DNA of 64,000 bases. Source: Rhodobacteraceae bacterium LNNU 3342. Lineage in GTDB: Bacteria; Pseudomonadota; Alphaproteobacteria; Rhodobacterales; Rhodobacteraceae. Where the stretch lies: positions 341,950 to 405,949 of the forward strand of contig VUAW01000002.1 in assembly GCA_008711135.1 (NCBI GenBank). Direction: 5' to 3'. Shown here one piece after another: positions 54,142 to 63,041 of this stretch. The notes beneath the pieces were generated by a model. The model saw only the letters and a list, made by a program, of their open reading frames with translations, was not told the DNA's origin and did not search any database. Every line of letters starts with the position of its first letter. The first letter of the stretch is position 1. Both the position numbers and the translations under genes were made by a program.

Positions 54142-54729
54142 CTAAAGCTCCCGCAGCCAGAACTGCAGCTTCTTGCGGCTTTCCTGCGGCTCACCCACGT
54201 CTTTCCAAGAAAATTCGGCCATCACCCCGTCCAGCGGCGCATAGCCCCGCGCACGCCAGAACCCATCAAGCGACCGATAATCAGCAGGACGGGCCGGATG
54301 ATTTGGAGGGCGGATGACGCTGCAAAAGGCGCTGTAGCGGTGGCCAGTCGCGCGGGCATGAGCCTCGCGGTGGTCAAAGAACGCGTGCCCCGCCCCCTGC
54401 CCACGATATTCTGGCAGCAGCACCGATTCGGCACAGTAGAAGACATCGCGCAAATCATAACCGGTCCCGGCAAAGGCCGCCGCGAAATCATCCGCGTGAT
54501 CAGCCATGGGCGTTCCTGTGGCTGCGCCGACCAACTTGTCGCCGTCAAAGGCGCCCACCAGAACCGCCGCGCGGCTGTCGCGATAAACCTCCATGTATCG
54601 GCGTTCGTAGTCGAGATCGCCGTCATAGAGATAAGGCCAGGCACGAAACACGGTGATCCGCAGCCGCGCCACCTCATCGAGCGCGGCGTCCAGCGCCGCA
54701 CCCTGAAGCGTTTCGACCCGCAGGCTCAT
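54142..54729 (-). CDS. GNAT family N-acetyltransferase
   Basis: A 195-residue GNAT-fold protein; the acetyl-CoA loop is in LLPEYRGQGAGHAFFDHREAHA (R-G-x-G-x-G/A pattern). Its substrate is unknown. ATG at 54729 lies within a 4-bp overlap with the upstream NTF2-like gene. Being next to a carbon-nitrogen hydrolase suggests small-molecule nitrogen chemistry, which is only a guess. Confidence 0.82.
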   Translation of the reverse strand: MSLRVETLQGAALDAALDEVARLRITVFRAWPYLYDGDLDYERRYMEVYRDSRAAVLVGAFDGDKLVGAATGTPMADHADDFAAAFAGTGYDLRDVFYCAESVLLPEYRGQGAGHAFFDHREAHARATGHRYSAFCSVIRPPNHPARPADYRSLDGFWRARGYAPLDGVMAEFSWKDVGEPQESRKKLQFWLREL

Positions 54730-55115
54730 GACACCTGCCGGATCCAGTCGGCGAGGTTGTAATAGGTGGTCACCCGCGCGATCTTATCGTCGCGGAGCGT
54801 GAAGAACGACCCGGCCGGCAGGATGTAGGTCTGGCCCTTTGCCTCTGGCAGGCCGGGGTCGGTTTGCAGGTAGGTGCCGTGCACGGTGAATTCCGCCGCC
54901 CCGCGGTCACCTTCGGCAAACACGACGATATCGCGCAGTTCCTCGCGGTAGCTGACGCCCATGTGCGAACAGAACTCGGCAAACAACTCCTTGCCGCGCC
55001 GCACGTCGCCCTGGTTGACGTAATGTTCGACGTCATCAGTGACGAGATCCAGCATCCCCTGCGCGTCACCGGCATTGAATGCTGCATAGTAGCGGTTGAT
55101 GATGTCCTTGCTCAT
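54726..55115 (-). CDS. NTF2-like / ketosteroid isomerase-related protein
   Basis: A 129-residue SnoaL-like alpha+beta-barrel protein: IINRYYAAFNAGDAQGMLDLVTDDVEHYVNQGD is the usual cone-forming start. Members range from isomerases to binding proteins, and the active-site residues here do not identify a reaction. It overlaps its neighbours by 4 bp on both sides (ATGA), tying it to the phosphatase and GNAT genes. Confidence 0.82.
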   Translation of the reverse strand: MSKDIINRYYAAFNAGDAQGMLDLVTDDVEHYVNQGDVRRGKELFAEFCSHMGVSYREELRDIVVFAEGDRGAAEFTVHGTYLQTDPGLPEAKGQTYILPAGSFFTLRDDKIARVTTYYNLADWIRQVS

Positions 55116-55588
55116 GGTCCCTCTCCGTTTTCGTTCACCTCTGGCGGGCCGAAGCGTTCCAGCATCCGGTCGCGGATCTGGTCCCGCGCCTGCCGGTAGG
55201 CCGCCAGTTTCGCCTCGCGCGTCTCGCCGATGCCCGTGGGATCAAGGATCGGCCAGTACTCGACGTCAAGGTGAAAATATCGTGTCAGTTCCAACGCCTG
55301 CCGCTGGCTGGCCGGCGATAGCGCCACCACGAGGTCAAAGCCGGACAGATCGTCGCCCCAGTCCTTCATCTCTTCGAAGCTGCGGACGCGGTGGCGCTCA
55401 AGCTCCACGCCCACTTCCCGGCTGACCGCCACGGCAAAAGCGTCGATGTCTAGGTCGTTCTTGACGCCCGCCGACTGGACATAGGCGCGCTGGCCATAGA
55501 ACTTTTTCATCATCCCCTCGGCCATGGGTGATCGGACAGCATTGTGGTCGCAGCAAAACAGCACCGAAGAGGGGAACTGTTCCGCCAC
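55112..55588 (-). CDS. Low-molecular-weight protein tyrosine phosphatase-like protein
   Basis: A 158-residue LMW-PTP/ArsC-fold protein. The P-loop C-x5-R-S is CDHNAVRS (Cys13 to Arg19), and the acid loop near 118 reads ILDPTG, with the expected aspartate-proline. An arsenate reductase of the same fold is the alternative; the extra cysteine Cys12 is not enough to decide. It is preceded by UPF0262 and is in the conserved hisD block. Confidence 0.85.
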   Translation of the reverse strand: MAEQFPSSVLFCCDHNAVRSPMAEGMMKKFYGQRAYVQSAGVKNDLDIDAFAVAVSREVGVELERHRVRSFEEMKDWGDDLSGFDLVVALSPASQRQALELTRYFHLDVEYWPILDPTGIGETREAKLAAYRQARDQIRDRMLERFGPPEVNENGEGP

Positions 55589-55593
55589 TCCTG

Positions 55594-56070
55594 TTACCCC
55601 CAGTGCAGAACGCAGATCAGGGTGAACAGGCGGCGAGCGGTGTCAATATCCACCGCCGCCTTGCCTTCAAGCCTTTCTTGGAGAACGCGGGCCCCTTCGT
55701 TGTGGATGCCGCGGCGGGCCATGTCGATCGCCTCGATCTGGCTGGGCGGCAGGCGCTTGACCGCCTCGAAGTAGCTTTCGCAGATCTGGAAGTAGTCCTT
55801 GACCACCTGCCGGAACGGACCAAGGCTCAGGTGAAACTCTCCCAGATGCTCACCTTCGTCGGTCGCGACGGTAAAGACCAGCCGCCCCTCGCGGATGGCG
55901 AGGTTCAGGCGGAAGGGGCCTTCAGGGATGTCCCGCCCGTCGCGCGGCGGCAGGGTAAAGCTGTTATCCTCCAGCAGGTCAAAGATCGCCACGCGGCGTT
56001 CCTGTTCGATCTCGGGCGTGGGCGGGGCCAGCCCGGTATCGTCGATCTCGATCTGGCAGATGCGGCCCAT
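55594..56070 (-). CDS. UPF0262 family protein
   Basis: A 158-residue protein of UPF0262, found almost only in alphaproteobacteria; function unknown. The core contains RVAIFDLLEDNSF, GPFRLNLAIREGRLVF and a conserved DYFQICESYFEAVKRLPPSQIEAIDMARRGIHNEGA-type region. No signal or membrane segment. The ATG at 56070 overlaps the hisD TGA. It always neighbours hisD in this group, suggesting co-expression. Confidence 0.93.
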   Translation of the reverse strand: MGRICQIEIDDTGLAPPTPEIEQERRVAIFDLLEDNSFTLPPRDGRDIPEGPFRLNLAIREGRLVFTVATDEGEHLGEFHLSLGPFRQVVKDYFQICESYFEAVKRLPPSQIEAIDMARRGIHNEGARVLQERLEGKAAVDIDTARRLFTLICVLHWG

Positions 56071-57377
56071 CACTCTCCCCTGTTCAGGCGGTCCAGCCGC
56101 GCCCGCACCGAAAGACCGTGCGCCTCCAGGCTCTCCGAGATGGCAAGCCGTTCAGCCGCCGGGCCGATGGCTTGCAGGGCCTCTGGCGTCATCCGGGCAA
56201 GGGTCGTGCGCTTGACGAAATCCATCACGCTGAGCCCCGAGGAAAACCGCGCCGACCGCGCCGTGGGCAGCACGTGGTTCGGCCCGCCAACGTAGTCGCC
56301 GATGGCCTCTGGCGTCCAGGCCCCGATGAAGATCGCCCCGGCGTGGCGGATGCGCGCGGCCAAGGCATCGGCATCGGCCACGCAAAGCTCAAGATGTTCG
56401 GGCGCGATGCGATCCGACAGGGCCACGGCCTCTTCCATATCGCGCACGGTGATGACCGCGCCAAAGTCGCGCCAGCTGGCGCCCGCGATGGCACGGCGTT
56501 CCAGCGTTTCCAGCCGGAGGCCCACAGCCTCTGCCACGGCGCGGCCGAAATCGGCATCATTCGTGATCAGGATGGACTGGGCACTTTCGTCATGTTCGGC
56601 CTGTGACAGCAGGTCGAGCGCGATCCAGTCTGGATCGTTGTCGCGGTCGGCAATCACGAGGATTTCCGACGGGCCGGCAATCATGTCGATGCCGACCTTG
56701 CCAAAGACCCGGCGTTTGGCCGCCGCCACATAGGCGTTGCCGGGGCCGGTGATCTTGTCCACGGCTGCAATCGTTTCCGTCCCATATGCGAGCGCCGCAA
56801 TCGCCTGCGCGCCGCCGATGCGATAAACGGTTTCCACCCCCGCGAGCCTTGCTGCCAACAGCACCAGCGGGTTGGCCTTGCCGCCGGGCGTAGGGGCGCA
56901 GATCACCAGCCGCTCCACCCCGGCAACCTGCGCAGGAATGGCATTCATAAGGACGGATGACGGATAGGACGCAAGCCCCCCCGGCACGTAGAGCCCTGCC
57001 GCCGAAACGGCCGTCCAGCGCCAGCCAAGCGTTGCCCCTGCCTCATCGGTCCAGCGCGCGTCTTGCGGCATCTGCCGTTCGTGATAGGCGCGAATGCGTT
57101 CGGCCGCCAGTTCCAGCGCCGCGCGATCCTCTGCCCCGACCTTTGCGCATTCGGCGTCGATCTCTGCTTCGGTGAAGGCGAGCGTGTTGGGCGTCAGGTC
57201 TAGCCGGTCAAAGCGCGAGGTGAGTTCGATTACCGCCGCATCGCCCCGGTTGCGCACATCGGCGATGATGGCCGCGACCGCCTCATCAACGTCGGGTGCA
57301 TCCTCGCGCTTGGCGGCAAGCAGGGCTGTGAATGCGGGTTCGAAACCCGCGTCGGACGTGTCCAGGAAAAGGGGCAT
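56070..57377 (-). CDS. hisD: Histidinol dehydrogenase
   Basis: NAD- and zinc-dependent enzyme that oxidises histidinol to histidine in two steps, the end of histidine biosynthesis. The 435 residues have the signature ITGPGNAYVAAAKR with GIDMIAGPSEILV, and the active-site E/H region AEHDESAQSIL and APEHLEL. No other his genes are adjacent, as usual in Rhodobacterales. ATG 57377 overlaps the DUF2948 stop. Confidence 0.97.
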   Translation of the reverse strand: MPLFLDTSDAGFEPAFTALLAAKREDAPDVDEAVAAIIADVRNRGDAAVIELTSRFDRLDLTPNTLAFTEAEIDAECAKVGAEDRAALELAAERIRAYHERQMPQDARWTDEAGATLGWRWTAVSAAGLYVPGGLASYPSSVLMNAIPAQVAGVERLVICAPTPGGKANPLVLLAARLAGVETVYRIGGAQAIAALAYGTETIAAVDKITGPGNAYVAAAKRRVFGKVGIDMIAGPSEILVIADRDNDPDWIALDLLSQAEHDESAQSILITNDADFGRAVAEAVGLRLETLERRAIAGASWRDFGAVITVRDMEEAVALSDRIAPEHLELCVADADALAARIRHAGAIFIGAWTPEAIGDYVGGPNHVLPTARSARFSSGLSVMDFVKRTTLARMTPEALQAIGPAAERLAISESLEAHGLSVRARLDRLNRGE

Positions 57378-57859
57378 CAATCGGCCTCGGGGTGGGCAGG
57401 CGCGCGGCGCGACGGCGCGGCATAGGGTTTCGTCACGTCGCGCAACGTCACGTCAAGGCATTCGACATCGACCGCGATGGCCCCGTCGCCAGCCAGCACA
57501 AAGACAAGCCGCCCGGTGCCGTCCGGTCCGGGCTCGAACTGGAGCGAGAGGATCGAAAGCACCGTGTCGCGGTCGCTCAGGTCGATGCCCTGGCTTGCCA
57601 CGCGCATCACGTCATCCACCGACAGCACGGCCTGGACTCGTTCATAGGGCCGGTCGGCTCGCTCAGCCGCCGCCCGATCTTCCCACCGAAACCGGTTGAG
57701 AAGAATCGCAAAGCACCGGCGGCTGCGTTTCCACGTCATTTCCGTGATCGGAAAGACGGCATCCTGAACCAGCGCGGAAATGACCGCCACGTCATCCGGC
57801 TCCAGCGCCTTCAGGTGCAGGGGACCCTCTCCCGCGTCTTCGAACCTCGCATCTGTCAT
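57377..57859 (-). CDS. DUF2948 family protein
   Basis: A 160-residue conserved alphaproteobacterial protein of unknown function: [32 protein letters not shown] near the start and a C-terminal [16 protein letters not shown] motif. No membrane segment or cofactor motif is visible. It overlaps murA by 4 bp and hisD by 1 bp, so it is expressed with both. Confidence 0.92.
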   Translation of the reverse strand: MTDARFEDAGEGPLHLKALEPDDVAVISALVQDAVFPITEMTWKRSRRCFAILLNRFRWEDRAAAERADRPYERVQAVLSVDDVMRVASQGIDLSDRDTVLSILSLQFEPGPDGTGRLVFVLAGDGAIAVDVECLDVTLRDVTKPYAAPSRRAPAHPEAD

Positions 57860-59124
57860 TCGCCCTTGACCCGTTCGATGGTCGCGCCACAGGCGCGAAG
57901 TTTCTCCTCGACCCGCTCATATCCGCGGTCCAAGTGATAGACACGGTTGACCAAGGTCTCTCCCTCGGCGGCAAGCGCCGCGAGGATGAGCGAGACGCTG
58001 GCCCTCAGGTCCGTCGCCATGACCGGAGCACCACGCAGCCGATCGACGCCCTTGACCTTGGCCGTGCCACCATGAACATCAATACGCGCGCCCATCCGCA
58101 TCAGTTCCGGCGCATGCATGAAGCGATTTTCAAAGATGCGTTCTTCCAGCACGCTTTCGCCTTCGGCCGTGCAAAGAAGCGCCATCATCTGCGCCTGAAG
58201 ATCGGTCGGAAAGCCCGGGAAGGGTTCAGTCACCACGTTTACCGCGTTCACGCGGCCGTTGCGGCGGGATACCTTCAGGCCGCGCTCGGTCTCGATCACG
58301 TCGATCCCTGCTTCATGCAGCTTTTCCGCAAAGGCTGCGACCAGTTCCAGCCGACCGCCAAGGCATTCCACCTCGCCGCCGGTAATCGCGGGGGCAAGCA
58401 TGTAGGTGCCCAATTCGATCCGGTCAGTCACAACCGGATGCGTCGCCCCACCCAGCCGATCAACGCCCTGAATCGTGATGGTGGAGGTGCCCTCCCCGTC
58501 GATCTGCGCGCCCATCTGACGCAGGCAGCGGGCGAGGTCCACGATCTCGGGCTCCCGTGCCGCGTTCTTCAGGACGGTGGTGCCCTTGGCAAGCGTGGCC
58601 GCCATCAGCGCGTTTTCCGTGGCGCCGACCGACACAAAGGGGAATTCGACAACTGCGCCACGAAGCCCCGCGGGGGCCTTGGCGTGGACATAGCCATCGC
58701 GCAGGTCAAGCTCTGCCCCCATCGCCTCCAGCGCGCGCAGGTGCAGGTCCACGGGCCGCGCACCGATCGCGCAGCCGCCCGGAAGCGAAACCACCGCATG
58801 CCCGTCACGCGCCAGCATCGGCCCCAGGACCAGGATCGACGCCCGCATCTTGCGCACGATGTCATAGTCGGCGCGGTGGTTGTTGATGTCGTGGCTGGAC
58901 AGCGCCAGCACCTGCCCGTTTTGCAGGCTCGCCACCTCGGCCCCCAGCGACTGCAGCAGCGCCGTCATCGTGCGGATGTCCGACAGCCGCGGCGCGTTGG
59001 TCAGCGTCAGCGGCTCGTGCGTCAGCAGCGTCGCCGGCATGAGTGTCAGGCACGCGTTCTTTGCCCCGGCGATGGGAATCGCCCCCTGAAGCCGCGCCCC
59101 GCCCTTGACCAGAATCGAATCCAT
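57856..59124 (-). CDS. murA: UDP-N-acetylglucosamine 1-carboxyvinyltransferase
   Basis: First committed step of peptidoglycan synthesis: transfer of enolpyruvate from PEP to UDP-GlcNAc. The 422 residues show GAKNACL (Lys22) and the PEP-reactive loop SLPGGCAIG with Cys118, the cysteine attacked by fosfomycin. C-terminal repeats [10 protein letters not shown] and [11 protein letters not shown] are standard. It is 12 bp after a 56-codon gene and overlaps DUF2948. Confidence 0.97.
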   Translation of the reverse strand: MDSILVKGGARLQGAIPIAGAKNACLTLMPATLLTHEPLTLTNAPRLSDIRTMTALLQSLGAEVASLQNGQVLALSSHDINNHRADYDIVRKMRASILVLGPMLARDGHAVVSLPGGCAIGARPVDLHLRALEAMGAELDLRDGYVHAKAPAGLRGAVVEFPFVSVGATENALMAATLAKGTTVLKNAAREPEIVDLARCLRQMGAQIDGEGTSTITIQGVDRLGGATHPVVTDRIELGTYMLAPAITGGEVECLGGRLELVAAFAEKLHEAGIDVIETERGLKVSRRNGRVNAVNVVTEPFPGFPTDLQAQMMALLCTAEGESVLEERIFENRFMHAPELMRMGARIDVHGGTAKVKGVDRLRGAPVMATDLRASVSLILAALAAEGETLVNRVYHLDRGYERVEEKLRACGATIERVKGE

Positions 59125-59136
59125 GCTGCCGCCTCG

Positions 59137-59307
59137 CTATTCTTCTTTGTTTTCGGCAGCATCGGCCGCCCCGTTATCGTCTGCCGTATCCCGCATCCGC
59201 GCCTGCGCCTTGCGCCGGGCGATGTTCGCCTTGAGCGCGGCCTTGAGCCGTTCTTCCCGCGTTTGCGGCTTTTCCTTGGGTCCGGATGGGGGCGGCGTCC
59301 TGTTCAT
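59137..59307 (-). CDS. Small basic/acidic protein before murA
   Basis: A 56-residue protein, starting MNRTPPPSGPKEKPQTREER, with a basic amphipathic helix (LKAALKANIARRKAQARM) and an acidic C-terminal tail. It has no family I can name, but the position 12 bp before murA and similar helices in other Rhodobacterales suggest a real gene. It may bind nucleic acid or membrane. Confidence 0.65.
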   Translation of the reverse strand: MNRTPPPSGPKEKPQTREERLKAALKANIARRKAQARMRDTADDNGAADAAENKEE

Positions 59308-59351
59308 GTGGGTCTCTGTATCGCACGTGACAAAAAGCGTCCAGATTGGGC

Positions 59352-59380
59352 TTGCACCTGTCTGAGAATACGTCTATCTC
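59352..59380 (+). promoter_or_regulatory. Promoter of tRNA-Thr
   Basis: TTGCAC (59352-59357), 17 bases, TATCTC (59375-59380). The start near 59387 leaves a leader of about 9 bases before the mature tRNA. The -10 is the same hexamer as before ccr. Confidence 0.5.
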
Positions 59381-59395
59381 GGCGCCACGATCGGC

Positions 59396-59470
59396 GCTGC
59401 GGTAGCTCAGTGGTAGAGCACACCCTTGGTAAGGGTGAGGTCGAGAGTTCAATCCTCTCTCGCAGCACCA
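59396..59470 (+). tRNA. tRNA-Thr (GGT)
   Basis: A 75-base gene with acceptor GCTGCGG pairing with TCGCAGC (one G-T pair), discriminator A and encoded CCA. The anticodon arm CCCTTGGTAAGGG gives anticodon GGT for ACC/ACU. The T arm GAGAGTTCAATCCTCTC is regular. It lies in the divergent gap between the small gene and the lytic transglycosylase. Confidence 0.96.
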
Positions 59471-59556
59471 TCTTTCCCTGCAGATTTTGCCCCTGTTTCC
59501 GGTTGCCCACAGCCGGTTGCGCCTTACTATGACGGCAGCAAGATAAGGGGGGACGG

Positions 59557-60804
59557 ATGCAGCTTTCACGTCGGACATTTTCATTGGCCTTGGCCAGCAC
59601 CGCGCTTTCCGCCTGTGCAGGTGGCGTTCCCCTGCCAGCCGCCGCCCCCGCGCGGGTTGAGCCGCAGATGATGCCGGTACCGAACGCAGGCTTCGACGCC
59701 TGGGTTGCTTCGTTCCGAAATCGTGCGCAAGCGCAGGGCATCGCACCCGCCACCATTGACCGTGCTTTCCGCACCGCGGGCTTCCTGCCCGGCGTGATTG
59801 AACGGGACCGCAACCAGACCGAGTTCACGCGCACGACCGAGGATTACCTTGCCATCGCCGCCTCGGATGAACGGGTTACCAATGGCCGCGCAGCCCTGCG
59901 CCAGTACGGCAGCATCCTGAGCGAGATCGAGGCACGCCACCGGGTTGAGCCCCACGTCGTCGTTGCCATCTGGGGCATGGAAAGCAATTATGGCACCCGG
60001 CGCGGCAATGTGCCTGTCATTTCGGCCCTTGCGACGCTGGCCTATGACGGCCGCCGGGGCGCGTTCTTTGAACAGCAGCTCGTGGCGGCGCTCCGGATCC
60101 TGCAGAACGGCGACGTGACGCCTGAGGGCATGACCGGAAGCTGGGCCGGCGCGATGGGCCACACCCAGTTCATCCCCACCTCTTATCTTGCCTATGCGGT
60201 CGATTTCCGCGGCGACGGCCGGCGCGACATCTGGTCGGACGACCCGACCGACGCGCTCGCCTCGGCAGCTGCTTACCTGGCGCGCTCGGGCTGGCGACAC
60301 GGCCAGCCCTGGGGGGTTGAGGTGCGCCTGCCCTCCAGCTTCAACACGCGCCAGACCGGCCGCGGCACTACGCGGGCGCCCTCTGAATGGGCAGCCCAAG
60401 GAGTGCGCGACATGGATGGCCGCGTGGTGCCTGACCACGGTCCCGCCTCGATCCTGATCCCAGCGGGACCTACAGGGCCGGCCTTCATGGTCTTCAGAAA
60501 CTTCACCGTCATCACGCGCTACAACAATGCGGAAAATTACGTGCTGGGCGTCGGGCACCTGTCAGACCGGCTGCGCAGCGGCCCGCCGATCCGCGGCACC
60601 TTCCCCCCCGACACCCAGGGGCTGACGCTGGCCGACCGGCAGGAAATCCAGCGCCGCCTGACCGCAGCCGGTTTCGATACCCAAGGCACGGATGGGGTCG
60701 TAGGTCCAAACACCCGCGCCGCGGTAAGCGCCTATCAGGAACGCATGGGCCTCCCAGTCACCGGCACCCCCACGAGGGAGCTGCTGCAACGCTTGCGGGG
60801 CTGA
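59557..60804 (+). CDS. Lytic murein transglycosylase, MltB-type lipoprotein
   Basis: Cleaves peptidoglycan glycan strands to 1,6-anhydro ends. The 415 residues have a Tat-like/lipoprotein signal (SRRTFSLALASTALSAC, Cys20), the SLT_2 domain with catalytic Glu142 in WGMESNYG, the GAMGHTQFIPTSY motif, and a C-terminal peptidoglycan-binding domain (about 350-412, GFDTQGTDGVVGPNTRAAV). It ends the conserved chromosome block before the accessory region. Confidence 0.92.
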   Translation: MQLSRRTFSLALASTALSACAGGVPLPAAAPARVEPQMMPVPNAGFDAWVASFRNRAQAQGIAPATIDRAFRTAGFLPGVIERDRNQTEFTRTTEDYLAIAASDERVTNGRAALRQYGSILSEIEARHRVEPHVVVAIWGMESNYGTRRGNVPVISALATLAYDGRRGAFFEQQLVAALRILQNGDVTPEGMTGSWAGAMGHTQFIPTSYLAYAVDFRGDGRRDIWSDDPTDALASAAAYLARSGWRHGQPWGVEVRLPSSFNTRQTGRGTTRAPSEWAAQGVRDMDGRVVPDHGPASILIPAGPTGPAFMVFRNFTVITRYNNAENYVLGVGHLSDRLRSGPPIRGTFPPDTQGLTLADRQEIQRRLTAAGFDTQGTDGVVGPNTRAAVSAYQERMGLPVTGTPTRELLQRLRG

Positions 60805-60817
60805 GGGCTTGCTGGAC

Positions 60818-61200
60818 AGCAACGAGTCCCCTCTCCTGTTCGGCTACGCGACGGCTAACGTAAGCTGAACGTGCGTCAGGAGATGGGGCAGTTGGCGGTC
60901 GAGGGCGGCCATGGTCGTAGAGAGGGATCCATCGGCTGATAGCAGCTTTGGCCTGCGATCCGGTCTCCCATGGTGCAAGCAGACGCATTCATGCCTCAGG
61001 ATCGCCACAGGCATTCAATGGAGACGTTGTCGATGCAGCGCCCCCGTGCCGTCCATCGATATTCGTGTGTCCACCCGAATTAGCTGGTCGGTCCAAACGA
61101 AGGACGTGAACTGGCCGCCATGGTTCGTGTTCATGATCTTGGGGACACTGAAGCAGTGCATGGCCTCGCTGAAGGCCTAGACGAAGACGCGGCTCAATCG
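60818..61200 (-). pseudogene. Decayed IS3-family transposase (integrase core) fragment
   Basis: On the minus strand, pieces of an IS3-type OrfB are readable in several frames: NTNHGGQFTSF followed by RISMDGTG (the region of the second catalytic Asp, here Asn), then DNVSIE-type and ETGSQAKAAISRWIPLYDHGRP and SPDARSAY from the C-terminus. At least two frameshifts and an in-frame stop make it non-functional. It marks the beginning of the accessory segment next to the P450 gene. Confidence 0.75.
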
Positions 61201-61483
61201 TGTTCGAGATCCTGCGCTTTTTTATAACCTGATCTCCTTATTCTTGGAGTTCAGCAAATTCACCCGTAGCTTCCATCACCCTCCGCTTTCCCGGGAATAG
61301 CTCAAGCGGAAGGCCTAAAAGTGAGCTAAACGCTCACTACGAAAAGTGGCAAGTTGAAAATTATCGCATCAAATGCTGACCATTCAGCTTCTCTAGGAAG
61401 GACGTCTTTTCCGGGCAGAAAAAGAAAACATGCGCGCTGCGGAGCGAGGTGCTACCATTGCTTATCCCCTGCGGGAGAAAACC
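61201..61483. other. A+T-richer non-coding stretch before the P450 gene
   Basis: About 280 bases with no supported gene, visibly poorer in G+C than the rest of the window (for example CTTTTTTATAACC and TTGAAAATTATCG). It carries one palindrome, listed separately. It fits a junction left by an inserted element rather than ordinary intergenic DNA, and it must hold the P450 promoter; no clear -35/-10 pair stands out. Confidence 0.55.
61320..61338 (+). promoter_or_regulatory. Palindrome upstream of the P450 gene
   Basis: AGTGAGC-TAAAC-GCTCACT: 7 perfect base pairs around a 5-base centre, 146 bases before the P450 start codon. The TGAGC...GCTCA form resembles operators of TetR-family regulators, but no such gene lies in the window. 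Confidence 0.5.
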
Positions 61484-62863
61484 ATGGATGCAGAAGCCTC
61501 CTCTGGCCTGCGGGCCTTCACGCCTCCAAAGATCGAGACGGCACGTGGGCCTCTCTCCGCGTTCTCTCTGCTGCGTGTCATGGTGCGGAACCCGGTGGCG
61601 GCTGTACCGCCGGCCGCCTATGAAGAGCCGCAGGTCAGTCTACACGCAGCAGGGAAAGCGATCTTTTTTCCGACTGATCCGGCGATCATTGAATCAATTC
61701 TCGTGCGGAGGCATGCGGACTTCGTGAAGTCCCGCATCGACAGTCGCCTGCTCAACCCGGTTCTCGGGAACGGCATCCTGACAGCTGAGGGGGACGCCTG
61801 GCGTTGGCAGCGGCGGCTGGCAGCGCCTGCCTTTCGTGCCGCCACACTTTTCGACTACCTGCCGGTAATGCGCAGCCCGTTTGAAGAACTAGTGGAGCGC
61901 TGGAGGCTGAACCCGGGACCGCACCGGATCGATGACGCCATGACAGCGGCAACTATCGCGGTCATTTGCCGCGCATTCTTCTCGGAGTTCGATCAACTTG
62001 AAGCCGACCGGATTTCGGGCGTCATCGAAAGATATCTCGGCCCTTCCAGTTGGCCGATCGCTTACGAGTCACTGGGGCTGCCAGAGTGGATGCCACACCC
62101 CGGTAAGCTCAAGATGGCAAGAGCGGCGGCAGAAGGGCGCCAGTTGGTGAGGAGATTCGTGGCACGGCGGCGAAGGAAGCGCCAGGATCCGCCCGATCTT
62201 GCTCAAATCCTGATGGACGCTCACGATCCCCAGTCAGGACGGGCGCTGAGCGACGAGGACCTCGTGAGCATGTTCCTCACTTTGATCGCGGCCGGACACG
62301 AAACATCTGCCAACGCGCTGACCTGGACGCTCTACTGTCTGGCTGCCCAGCCTGACCGACAGGAGGCGCTCGCAGATCACGTCCGAAGGGTGACTGGCTG
62401 CCGCGCGGTGGGGGCGCCTGATCTCGACGCGTTATCTGATTTGACCTACTTCATCGAGGAGACGATGCGCCTGCTCCCGCCGGTTCCCATGATGAGCCGC
62501 CGCGCGCTGCGCTCCTGCCAGATTGGCAGCGAGGCTATCGATCCAACGGCGCTCGTATTCATCCCCATCTATGCGATCCATCGGCACAAGGCGCTCTGGT
62601 CATCCCCGGACACCTTCGACCCGTGGCGCTTCCGGAACCAGTCTCAGGCGCCACGGCCGCGCTGCGCATATATGCCGTTCGGCGCAGGCCCTCGGATCTG
62701 CCTCGGGGCCAGCTTTGCCATGTTGGAGATGGTGGCGGGACTCGCAGCCATGCTCACTGCAATCCGTTTCCGCCTCCATGACGATCTACCTCCGGAACCG
62801 CTTCACCGAATAACCCTGCGCCCCCGGAAGGCGGTTGTCTTGCAGATCGAGCCGCGCCCATGA
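61484..62863 (+). CDS. Cytochrome P450
   Basis: Haem monooxygenase of 459 residues. The oxygen-binding I helix is AAGHETSA (about 270-277, Gly271 to Thr274), the ExxR motif EETMR (Glu326, Arg329) and the haem loop PFGAGPRICLGASF with Cys406. There is no signal or membrane anchor, as usual for bacterial forms. The subfamily and substrate cannot be told from sequence. ATG 61484 has GGGAG seven bases upstream; the frame is open to 61430. No ferredoxin or reductase partner is nearby, and it sits between mobile-element remnants, so acquisition by transfer is likely. Confidence 0.93.
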   Translation: MDAEASSGLRAFTPPKIETARGPLSAFSLLRVMVRNPVAAVPPAAYEEPQVSLHAAGKAIFFPTDPAIIESILVRRHADFVKSRIDSRLLNPVLGNGILTAEGDAWRWQRRLAAPAFRAATLFDYLPVMRSPFEELVERWRLNPGPHRIDDAMTAATIAVICRAFFSEFDQLEADRISGVIERYLGPSSWPIAYESLGLPEWMPHPGKLKMARAAAEGRQLVRRFVARRRRKRQDPPDLAQILMDAHDPQSGRALSDEDLVSMFLTLIAAGHETSANALTWTLYCLAAQPDRQEALADHVRRVTGCRAVGAPDLDALSDLTYFIEETMRLLPPVPMMSRRALRSCQIGSEAIDPTALVFIPIYAIHRHKALWSSPDTFDPWRFRNQSQAPRPRCAYMPFGAGPRICLGASFAMLEMVAGLAAMLTAIRFRLHDDLPPEPLHRITLRPRKAVVLQIEPRP

Positions 62864-62877
62864 GAGGAGATTTGGTT

Positions 62878-62970
62878 GTGTTTCCTGTTCCAGATGCCCT
62901 TCTTGCGGAATATGCTCAAGCAGTTGATGACGTCAAACTGTGGAAGATGCGGATGCCGCTTTTAGCCTGA
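62878..62970 (+). CDS. Possible 30-residue peptide after the P450 gene
   Basis: A GTG-started frame with GAGGAG eight bases upstream and 14 bases after the P450 stop. It reads VFPVPDALLAEYAQAVDDV and ends KMRMPLLA. Its composition looks protein-like, not random, so it may be the broken start of a former operon partner that was cut by the recombinase-related insertion. Confidence 0.35.
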   Translation: MFPVPDALLAEYAQAVDDVKLWKMRMPLLA

Positions 62971-63041
62971 GTACGACTGTCCACTCCTGACTTTCTGATC
63001 TTGTCGGGGCCGCCGCAGGACAGGGACATCCCGGCTCTTCC

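Noticed and set aside
59396..60804. tRNA-Thr as an attachment site for the accessory segment
   Set aside because: A conserved lytic transglycosylase gene lies between, and no repeat of the tRNA 3' end is seen at 60.8-64 kb.
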